Source: JAGQTE01 sp964648005 | GTDB lineage: Bacteria > Actinomycetota > Acidimicrobiia > Acidimicrobiales > Acidimicrobilacustridaceae | Assembly: GCA_964648005.1 (NCBI GenBank) | Contig: CAZYKR010000127.1 | Location: 1 to 12,053 of the forward strand | DNA length: 12,053 bases | Reading direction: 5' to 3' | Part shown: positions 7,475 to 12,053 of the stretch, one piece after another | How positions within the stretch are numbered: position 1 is the first letter of the stretch | Layout: each line of letters begins with the position of its first letter | The notes under the pieces: generated by a model | Databases searched by the model: none | Seen by the model: the letters and a program-made list of their open reading frames with translations, nothing else | What the model was told of the DNA's origin: nothing | Translations under genes and position numbers: made by a program

Positions 7475-7732
7475 TCAGCCCTCGGCCGGATCGACCAACG
7501 CCTCGTCGTCGATCGGCACACCCAGATGGTCGAGTGCCGGCGACAACCGGATCGGTGAGGGCTGGTCGACGCGCACCATGGCGCGGGCGACCACCTCGAG
7601 CGCATCGGCGGGTTCGAGGCCGGTCTCGCGCACCGCGTGCAACGAGGTGCCCCGGTCCGCACCCGTCAGCCCTTCCACCAGCTCCGCCAGGCGAGCATCC
7701 TGTCCGCCCGCGGGCGCGTCGTCACCAGCCAT
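7475..7732 (-). CDS. Unknown 85-residue protein
   Basis: A small, acidic, soluble protein with no signal peptide, membrane segment, cysteine cluster or recognisable domain. It looks mostly helical, with alternating Ala/Leu/Glu/Asp and short breaks (LEPADALEVVARAMVRV at about residues 37-53). The ATG at 7732 has AGGAG 9 bases upstream on the minus strand, which is the main support for it being real. It lies downstream of gpgS on the same strand, separated by 178 bp that hold a weak terminator-like sequence, so it is probably transcribed on its own. I recognise no family. Confidence 0.6.
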   Translation of the reverse strand: MAGDDAPAGGQDARLAELVEGLTGADRGTSLHAVRETGLEPADALEVVARAMVRVDQPSPIRLSPALDHLGVPIDDEALVDPAEG

Positions 7733-7776
7733 CTGCCACGACTCCTGCACGCTGCCGTGCGCTCCATCCGATCCCA

Positions 7777-7797
7777 GCAGGCCGGTGCCAGGCCTGC
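7777..7797. repeat. Inverted repeat upstream of the 85-residue gene
   Basis: A perfect 7-bp inverted repeat: GCAGGCC (7777-7783) and GGCCTGC (7791-7797) around a 7-base spacer. It lies 45-65 bp upstream of the small minus-strand gene, so it could be an operator or a hairpin in its leader. In GC-rich DNA this length can occur by chance. Confidence 0.35.
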
Positions 7798-7837
7798 GCC
7801 CGAATCCGATCGGAGCGCTCGGGGCGTTCGTGAGGAG

Positions 7838-7861
7838 AAAACGAAAAAGGCCCTCTGACCT
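7838..7861 (-). terminator. Weak Rho-independent-like terminator downstream of gpgS
   Basis: Read on the minus strand, AGGTC-AGAG-GGCCT can form a 5-bp stem with one G-T pair (7861-7848). It runs directly into TTTTTCGTTTT (7848-7838), a T-rich tract that stands out in this GC-rich window. It lies about 50 bp after the gpgS stop, so it may end that transcript. The stem is short, which lowers confidence. Confidence 0.4.
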
Positions 7862-7910
7862 GCGTTGGAGCGGCACCGGGTCGTCCGGGCACCGCCTCGA
7901 TGGTGCGCGG

Positions 7911-8834
7911 TCAGCGGGTGCGGGCGCGGTGCTCGGGCACCTCGCACAGCGGCGGACGCTCGGACACGTCGACGGCGATGCCGGAACCGTCGGGCCGCAC
8001 CAGCACGCCCAGCGTGCCGAGCAGCTCGGGATCGGCCCGGCGCAGCGCCGTGGCCAGCACCGCCGTGGCCTGCGGGGACAGCTCGTCGAGTGGGCGGTTG
8101 CGGTGGGTCCGCACGCCGAGGTCGACCTGGGCGATCGATTCGGGTCCGACCATGGCGGCGACGTCGATGAGCAGGCCGAGGTCGACGCCGTAGCCGTTGA
8201 CGAACGGCACCTTCTCGAGCAGCTCGCGCCGGCCGCCGTACTCACCCGACAGGGGCTGGACGATGGTCGCCAACTGCGGGAACAACAGCGACAGCACGGG
8301 TCGGGCGACGAGCTCGGTGACGCGCCCTCCGCCGGCGGCGTTGCCGTCGATCGGCCGTTCGTAGAACCCCTTCACGAACGCCACGTCGGGGTGGCGGAGC
8401 AGGGGGCCGAGCAGCCCGGAGACGAAGGTGGCGGTGAAGTCGCGCAGGTCGGCGTCGCACCACACGATCAGGTCGCCGCGGGCCTCGTGCAGGCCCTTCC
8501 ACATGGCGCCGCCCTTGCCCGGTCCCGAGCCGTAGCCGTCGAGGACCTGCTGCGCGTGGACGACGCGCGCCCCGGCGGCAGCGGCGGCGTCGGCAGTGGC
8601 GTCGGTCGAGTGGTCGTCGACCACGAGCACCTCGTCGACCAGCCCGTCCGGGCCGCCGAGCTCGGCGCCGATGGTGGTGACGATGGCGCCGATGGTCGAT
8701 GCCTCGTCGCGCGCCGGCAGGCAGACCGTCGTGCGCAGGCCTGCAGCAGCCTTGGCCGCGCAGAGCTCGTCGACGTGGTGGTCGCCGGCGTGGAAGCGTC
8801 GGATCTCGTCCAGGTGGTCGGGGTGCGCAGCCAT
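7911..8834 (-). CDS. gpgS: Glucosyl-3-phosphoglycerate synthase (GT81)
   Basis: Retaining GT-A glycosyltransferase that joins glucose from an NDP-glucose to 3-phosphoglycerate, the first step to glucosylglycerate. In mycobacteria this also leads to methylglucose lipopolysaccharides. The protein has 307 residues from the ATG at 8834, against about 324 in M. tuberculosis. Hallmarks, compared by eye with the mycobacterial enzyme, are TTVCLPARDEASTIG (35-49), VVDDHSTDAT (71-80), PGKGGAMWKG (105-114), the metal-binding D127-A-D129, GGGRVTELVARP (168-179), QPLSGEYGGRREL (193-205), GYGVDLGLLID (214-224) and RTHRNRPLDEL with H244. The start has no clear ribosome-binding site. A -10-like TATCGT (8869-8874, minus) lies about 35 bp upstream. 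It is divergent from the CysO-like gene across 144 bp. No gpgP-type phosphatase is present in the window. Confidence 0.88.
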   Translation of the reverse strand: MAAHPDHLDEIRRFHAGDHHVDELCAAKAAAGLRTTVCLPARDEASTIGAIVTTIGAELGGPDGLVDEVLVVDDHSTDATADAAAAAGARVVHAQQVLDGYGSGPGKGGAMWKGLHEARGDLIVWCDADLRDFTATFVSGLLGPLLRHPDVAFVKGFYERPIDGNAAGGGRVTELVARPVLSLLFPQLATIVQPLSGEYGGRRELLEKVPFVNGYGVDLGLLIDVAAMVGPESIAQVDLGVRTHRNRPLDELSPQATAVLATALRRADPELLGTLGVLVRPDGSGIAVDVSERPPLCEVPEHRARTR

Positions 8835-8930
8835 GAGAGCGGTCGTCGGCCGGGTCCGGCCGGAGGCCACGATAGCGACGGCGGCGGCGTGACCTCGCGG
8901 TCGGCTTCGGGAACGATCGGGAATCACCAC

Positions 8931-8936
8931 TACGCT
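8931..8936 (+). promoter_or_regulatory. Candidate -10 element of the CysO-like gene
   Basis: TACGCT at 8931-8936 in the gpgS/cysO divergent gap resembles a -10 hexamer and would give a leader of about 35 bases carrying the AGGAG ribosome-binding site at 8969-8973. No convincing -35 is seen at 16-19 bp. Confidence 0.3.
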
Positions 8937-8978
8937 CCCGGTGTTTCCGGCCTGCGTCACCCGAGCCCAGGAGCCTCC

Positions 8979-9254
8979 ATGAGCGTCACCGTCCGCATCC
9001 CCCCTGTCTTTCGCACCATGACCGGCGGCTCGTCGTCGGTCGAGGTCGAGGGCGGCACGGTCGCCGAGGTGCTCGAGGCGCTCGAGACCGCGCACCCCGG
9101 CTTCTCGGAGAAGCTGCTCGACGGCGACGGCAAGCTCGTGCGCTACGTCAACGTGTTCGTCGACGACGACGACGTCCGCTTCATGGACGGCATGGGCACC
9201 GCCGTGCCCGCCGGCGGCACGGTCTCGATCATGCAGGCTGTCGCAGGCGGCTGA
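8979..9254 (+). CDS. cysO: CysO-like ubiquitin-fold sulfur carrier (MoaD/ThiS family)
   Basis: A 91-residue beta-grasp protein ending in AVAGG. The C-terminal Gly-Gly is adenylated and turned into a thiocarboxylate that hands sulfide to a partner enzyme. By eye it resembles M. tuberculosis CysO along its whole length: the MSVTVRIPPVFR start, TGG at about 15-17, KLVRYVNVFVDDDDVRF (52-68) and the AVAGG end. CysO feeds CysM, which makes cysteine from O-phosphoserine. The ATG at 8979 has AGGAG 5 bases upstream. The mec and cysM genes that accompany cysO in mycobacteria are not next to it here, so the partner is unknown. A MoaD or other sulfur-carrier role is possible; the fold and reactive tail are secure. 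Confidence 0.85.
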   Translation: MSVTVRIPPVFRTMTGGSSSVEVEGGTVAEVLEALETAHPGFSEKLLDGDGKLVRYVNVFVDDDDVRFMDGMGTAVPAGGTVSIMQAVAGG

Positions 9255-9300
9255 GCCAGCGCCCGCTCGTCCGGACCGGCTGCGGCTGTTGGCGCACGCT

Positions 9301-9350
9301 CTTGAGTCAACCGGCTCAATTGGGCGGGCCGAACGGCTCATTCGGGTCAA
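9301..9350 (+). repeat. Short direct and inverted repeats in a convergent gap
   Basis: In the 223-bp gap 9255-9477, CGGCTCA occurs at 9312-9318 and 9334-9340, exactly 22 bp apart, each followed by a similar tail (ATTGGG, TTCGGG). The first copy also forms TTGAG (9302-9306) / CTCAA (9315-9319), a 5-bp inverted repeat. Two helical turns of spacing is what a protein-binding pair would show, but no gene starts here, so the role is unknown. Confidence 0.45.
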
Positions 9351-9363
9351 GGCGCCACGAACA

Positions 9364-9403
9364 TCCCGCCGATAGCAGATGCAGCACACGCTCTGCGGCG
9401 GGA
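9364..9403. other. Long hairpin in the convergent gap, possible terminator or small-RNA structure
   Basis: TCCCGCCG (9364-9371) pairs perfectly over 8 bp with CGGCGGGA (9396-9403). After a 4-base bulge, CAGA (9376-9379) pairs with TCTG (9392-9395), leaving a 12-base loop. It lies between the convergent ends of the CysO-like gene (110 bp away) and the FAD enzyme (75 bp away). No T-tract follows on either strand. It could end either transcript or be part of a structured RNA. Confidence 0.45.
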
Positions 9404-9477
9404 ACCCAGAGAGCCGAGTTGCCGGTTGATCCCCTGGCGGGTGGGTCAGCCGGCCTCGGTGCTTTTGGCGCCCGGGC

Positions 9478-11004
9478 TCACGAGGCGAGCGCGGCAAGCA
9501 TGTCCCGCCGCGGCGGTCCCAGGACCGGCTCGGGCGGGCGTTGGTCGCGGTCCTGGTAGGCGCGCATGACCCGGTTGAGCACGTCGGCATCGGCCATGAG
9601 CGCATCCGGGGTCGCCAGCAGGTTGAAGGCGCGGATGAAGGCCCGGAACACGACGGCGTCGGTCCGTACGGCGGGCAGCAGCCCTTCGCGCATGACGTCG
9701 GCCATGAACGACCCCGGGTCGGCTTCGTCGTCGGCGCCCGGGTCGGCGCCGGCATCCTGGCCGTGCTCGGCTCGCGCCCGTTCGCGCGCCGCGGCGTCGC
9801 GGGCCATGCGGTCCTGAGCGACGGCGGCGTGGTACCAGGGCTCGATCTCGGTGGCCGACGCCTCCTCGTAGGCCGTGACGAGGGCATGGAGGTCCGCACC
9901 GTGCGCGGCCACGGCGTCGGCGAGCAGCTCGGCCTGCACCATCGCCAGGCTGCACCCGCGGCCGTACAACGGGTTCGAGCACGTGTGGGCGTCGCCGACG
10001 GCGACCAGCCCGAGCACGAGCGGCTCGCCGGCCTCGTCGCGGAAGTGGATGTGGCGGTTCAGCAGACCGCCCATCACGTGGACCTCGGTGATGGGCGTGG
10101 CGATCGCCGGATCGACCCACGGCGCCGTCGCCGGCAGCAGGCCGGCGGCAACCTCGAACGCCGCCGGATCGAGCAGCTGCGACCGCAACTCGTCGTCACG
10201 GGTGCGCACGGCGAACGTGACCGAGTGGGTGCGGTTGTCCCCCTGGAAGATGGCGTACTTCAGGTAGCCGAGGTCGGCACCGATCGGTCCGGTCTGCTCC
10301 GGCGGCGTGGCGCCGTCGAGCAACCGGTAGAAGCGCGACAGGTACACGATGCCCGTGTCCTCTTCCACGACCTCCGGTTCGACGCCGAGCTCGGCCAACC
10401 ATCGCACGGCTCCCGAGCGGCGGCCGGCGGCGGCGACGACGAGGTCGGCCGCGATCGTGTCGGTTCGGCCCTCGGCGTCGGTGGTGCGCACGCCGGTGAC
10501 GACGGGCGGCCCGTCCTCCACGTCCGTGGCGATCACCCCGTCCACGGCCAGGCCGACCCGCAGGTCGACCTCGGGGTGCTCGAGGACGGCGCGCCGCAGC
10601 ACCCACTCGAAGGTGGTGCGCCGGCATGCCAGCGCCACCAGGTCCTCGTCGCCCGGCTGGGGGGTCGGGTCGTCGATCTCGGGCGGCATCATGTCGCAGA
10701 AGACCATCTCGGTGGCCCCCGCATCGAGCAGTGCGGCGAGCACCTCGGGGTGGCGGTCGCGCAGCAGGTTGCGCAGCCGAGCCAGCAGGGCGTGCGAGTG
10801 GCGGACCTGGGGCGCGCCCCGACGGTCCCACGCGAACGCAGCGTCGGGGTCGCCGGGCATGGGGGTGGCGTCTCGCTCGCACAAGGTCACGCGCTGCCCG
10901 GCGGTGGCCAGTGCCAGGGCGGTGCCGAGACCGGCGACGCCGGCGCCGACGACGACCACGTGCAGCGCCGTCCCGGCCGTGCTCGTCCGGTCCGTGTCGG
11001 CCAT
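9478..11004 (-). CDS. FAD-dependent oxidoreductase of unknown substrate
   Basis: A flavoprotein of 508 residues with an N-terminal Rossmann FAD site, GAGVAG (20-25) in a beta-alpha-beta unit ending at E43 (LCERD), which should bind the FAD ribose. A second FAD motif is VAVGDAHTCSNPLYGRGCSLAM (335-356), the GD...NP..G.G pattern of group A flavin monooxygenases and geranylgeranyl-reductase relatives. PQVRHSHALLARLRNLL (65-81) is typical of that broad group. A charged, Ala/Asp/Glu-rich segment at about 402-430 looks like a flexible linker before a helical C-terminus. The ATG at 11004 has GAGGAG 4 bases upstream. No partner enzyme or ferredoxin is adjacent, so I assign no substrate. A likely repressor site overlaps its promoter. 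It is divergent from groEL across 284 bp. Confidence 0.85.
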   Translation of the reverse strand: MADTDRTSTAGTALHVVVVGAGVAGLGTALALATAGQRVTLCERDATPMPGDPDAAFAWDRRGAPQVRHSHALLARLRNLLRDRHPEVLAALLDAGATEMVFCDMMPPEIDDPTPQPGDEDLVALACRRTTFEWVLRRAVLEHPEVDLRVGLAVDGVIATDVEDGPPVVTGVRTTDAEGRTDTIAADLVVAAAGRRSGAVRWLAELGVEPEVVEEDTGIVYLSRFYRLLDGATPPEQTGPIGADLGYLKYAIFQGDNRTHSVTFAVRTRDDELRSQLLDPAAFEVAAGLLPATAPWVDPAIATPITEVHVMGGLLNRHIHFRDEAGEPLVLGLVAVGDAHTCSNPLYGRGCSLAMVQAELLADAVAAHGADLHALVTAYEEASATEIEPWYHAAVAQDRMARDAAARERARAEHGQDAGADPGADDEADPGSFMADVMREGLLPAVRTDAVVFRAFIRAFNLLATPDALMADADVLNRVMRAYQDRDQRPPEPVLGPPRRDMLAALAS

Positions 11005-11040
11005 GGTGCTCCTCGTCCTCGGGCGGTGCCGCGTGCGGCC

Positions 11041-11060
11041 TCTTGACCGCTCAGTCAAGA
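11041..11060. promoter_or_regulatory. Operator-like palindrome upstream of the FAD oxidoreductase
   Basis: TCTTGAC (11041-11047) and GTCAAGA (11054-11060) form a perfect 7-bp inverted repeat with a 6-bp spacer. An extra GTCAA half-site follows at 11062-11066, 8 bp in phase after the one at 11054. The TTGAC-N6-GTCAA layout resembles operators of TetR-family repressors. It covers the transcription start predicted from the adjacent -10, so binding should repress the gene. No TetR-type gene lies in the window. Confidence 0.5.
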
Positions 11061-11064
11061 AGTC

Positions 11065-11095
11065 AACCTAGCCGGACGGCTCGGCCCGGCACCAA
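11065..11095 (-). promoter_or_regulatory. Candidate promoter of the FAD oxidoreductase
   Basis: On the minus strand, TTGGTG (11095-11090) and TAGGTT (11070-11065) are separated by 19 bp, the same spacing as the otsB candidate. The start would fall near 11058, inside the palindrome at 11041-11060. Confidence 0.4.
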
Positions 11096-11112
11096 GCGAT
11101 GCGGCGGTCGGC

Positions 11113-11128
11113 CCGACGGCGCCGTCGG
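11113..11128. repeat. 16-bp perfect palindrome in the FAD/groEL gap
   Basis: CCGACGGCGCCGTCGG is a perfect palindrome in the middle of the 284-bp divergent gap, with an overlapping GTCGG...CCGAC pair just before it. It could be an operator for either gene or a chance GC-rich palindrome. Confidence 0.35.
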
Positions 11129-11179
11129 TACGGATCCGGCGCACCAGGTTGCATCCGGCGGCAGCGTCTGCTTGGCTGG

Positions 11180-11206
11180 TTAGCACTCTACGTTTGAGAG
11201 TGCTAA
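11180..11206 (+). promoter_or_regulatory. CIRCE operator (HrcA-binding site) of groEL
   Basis: TTAGCACTC (11180-11188), a 9-base spacer, then GAGTGCTAA (11198-11206): an exact match to the CIRCE consensus bound by the heat-shock repressor HrcA. It lies 82 bp before the groEL start. The spacer holds a -10-like TACGTT (11189-11194), so HrcA would block RNA polymerase directly. A clear -35 is not visible. Confidence 0.95.
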
Positions 11207-11288
11207 CCACCGCGAGGGATCACCTCGTGGCCGCTGAGACAGGTTCGGAGGGCGTGTGCACGCCCCCAGGACACGGAGGACCCACCCG

Positions 11289-12053
11289 ATGGCCAAGATC
11301 ATCGAATTCGACGAGACGGCGCGCCGGGCGCTGGAGCGGGGCATGAACCAGCTCGCCGACGCCGTGCGCGTCACGCTCGGCCCCAAGGGCCGCAACGTCG
11401 TGCTGGACAAGAAGTGGGGCGCCCCCACCATCACGAACGACGGCGTCTCGATCGCCAAGGAGATCGAGCTCGAGGACCCCTACGAGCGCATCGGCGCCGA
11501 GCTGGTCAAAGAGGTCGCCAAGAAGACCGACGACGTTGCCGGTGACGGCACCACCACGGCGACGGTGCTCGCCTGGTCGATGGTGCGCGAGGGCCTGCGC
11601 AACGTGGCCGCCGGCGCCAACCCGATGTCGGTGAAGAAGGGCATCGAGGCCGCCGTCGAGGCCGCCGTCGAGTCGATCCGCGCCAACGCCAAGGAGGTCG
11701 AGGACAAGTCCCAGATCTCCAACGTGGCCGCCATCTCGGCCGCCGACCCGGAGATCGGCGAGAAGATCGCCGAGGCCATCGACAAGGTCGGCAAGGACGG
11801 GGTGATCACCGTCGAGGAGTCGCAGACGTTCGGCATCGAGATGGACCTCGTCGAGGGCATGCGCTTCGACAAGGGCTACATCTCGCCGTACATGGTCACC
11901 GACCCCGAGCGGATGGAGGCGGTGCTCGACAACCCCTACATCCTGTACGTCGGCTCGAAGATCACCGCCGTGCGTGATCTCGTGCCGGTGCTCGAGAAGG
12001 TCATGCAGTCGGGCAAACCGCTGGTGATCATCGCGGAGGACATCGAGGGCGAG
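11289..12053 (+). CDS. groEL: Chaperonin GroEL, 5' part (runs off the window)
   Basis: 60-kDa chaperonin subunit that folds proteins in an ATP-driven double ring. The first 255 residues are present, less than half of the usual 540. Visible hallmarks are VTLGPKGRNVVLD (28-40), TITNDGVSIAKEIELED (47-63), the ATP-binding GDGTTTATV (85-93) and DGVITVEES (170-178). The ATG at 11289 follows GGAGGA by 8 bases. The gene upstream is the divergent FAD enzyme, so there is no groES in front. This matches the stand-alone groEL copy of many actinobacteria, where a second copy lies with groES. The C-terminal tail that would help tell the copies apart is outside the window. CIRCE shows control by HrcA. Confidence 0.97.
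   Translation, partial: MAKIIEFDETARRALERGMNQLADAVRVTLGPKGRNVVLDKKWGAPTITNDGVSIAKEIELEDPYERIGAELVKEVAKKTDDVAGDGTTTATVLAWSMVREGLRNVAAGANPMSVKKGIEAAVEAAVESIRANAKEVEDKSQISNVAAISAADPEIGEKIAEAIDKVGKDGVITVEESQTFGIEMDLVEGMRFDKGYISPYMVTDPERMEAVLDNPYILYVGSKITAVRDLVPVLEKVMQSGKPLVIIAEDIEGE

Noticed and set aside
7844..7864. Half of a longer terminator or attachment-like stem (AAAAAGGCCCTCTGACCTGCG)
   Set aside because: The sequence resembles one arm of a longer inverted repeat, but no second arm is present nearby; only the short 5-bp hairpin is supported.
9347..9375. FliA/WhiG-type promoter (TCAAG ... GCCGATAG)
   Set aside because: The spacer is 17 bases instead of about 15 and no gene starts downstream; it is kept only as a remark within the gap finding.
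9364..9440. Possible riboswitch (c-di-GMP, c-di-AMP or cobalamin type)
   Set aside because: I could not match the conserved cores of these classes, and the next gene is on the opposite strand, so there is nothing to regulate in cis.
8835..9899. N-terminal extension of gpgS through the CysO-like gene into the FAD gene
   Set aside because: The GpgS similarity begins near the ATG at 8834; the extension only reads the antisense of other genes.
9541..11046. Long open frame on the plus strand opposite the FAD oxidoreductase
   Set aside because: It is a shadow of the minus-strand gene, which has clear FAD motifs and a ribosome-binding site; the plus-strand product shows no recognisable domain.
1..12053. 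Mobile element, CRISPR, defence system, tRNA or rRNA genes
   Set aside because: I found no transposase, integrase, CRISPR-like spaced repeats, cloverleaf or rRNA segments by reading both strands; the gene content is metabolic and housekeeping.

Overview
This window looks like ordinary chromosome from a very high-GC actinobacterium. The traits that suggest this are the GC-rich third codon positions, GTG starts, a CysO-like sulfur carrier, a glucosyl-3-phosphoglycerate synthase (GpgS), a CIRCE-controlled groEL with no groES beside it, and a LytR_C cell-envelope protein. A ProRS of the archaeal/eukaryotic type and -10 hexamers such as TAGGCT, TACGCT and TAGGTT make me lean towards the Acidimicrobiia (Ilumatobacter/Iamia relatives). 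That placement is inference from memory, not a computed result. I see no mobile element, CRISPR array, RNA gene, prophage or recognisable defence system.

Layout. Positions 1-3074 (+): the 3' part of a membrane-anchored LytR_C-domain protein, trehalose-6-phosphate phosphatase (otsB) and prolyl-tRNA synthetase (proS). A strong stem-loop at 3102-3141 then separates proS from a convergent trehalose-6-phosphate synthase (otsA, -). A 46-bp gap separates otsA from the divergent glycerate kinase (+). That gene converges, 3 bp away, on a small two-helix membrane protein (-). A 140-bp divergent gap leads to an amidase-signature hydrolase (+), which converges within 8 bp on an unknown 85-residue protein (-). 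Upstream of that on the same strand is gpgS (-), divergent from a CysO/MoaD-type sulfur carrier (+). A 223-bp convergent gap with repeats and a large hairpin follows. Next comes a FAD-dependent oxidoreductase (-) with a 20-bp operator-like inverted repeat over its likely promoter. The window ends in groEL (+, cut off), preceded by a perfect CIRCE element.

How the genes fit together. OtsA and OtsB make trehalose from UDP-glucose and glucose-6-phosphate, although they flank proS on opposite strands rather than forming an operon. GpgS would make glucosyl-3-phosphoglycerate, the precursor of glucosylglycerate, from an NDP-glucose and 3-phosphoglycerate. Glycerate kinase sits at the same three-carbon node, and CysO-type cysteine synthesis uses O-phosphoserine, which also derives from 3-phosphoglycerate. 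The genes therefore suggest a loose neighbourhood for compatible solutes and phosphoglycerate metabolism, with most genes transcribed singly. The least explained parts are the FAD enzyme with its operator, the structured gap at 9255-9477, and the two small orphan proteins.
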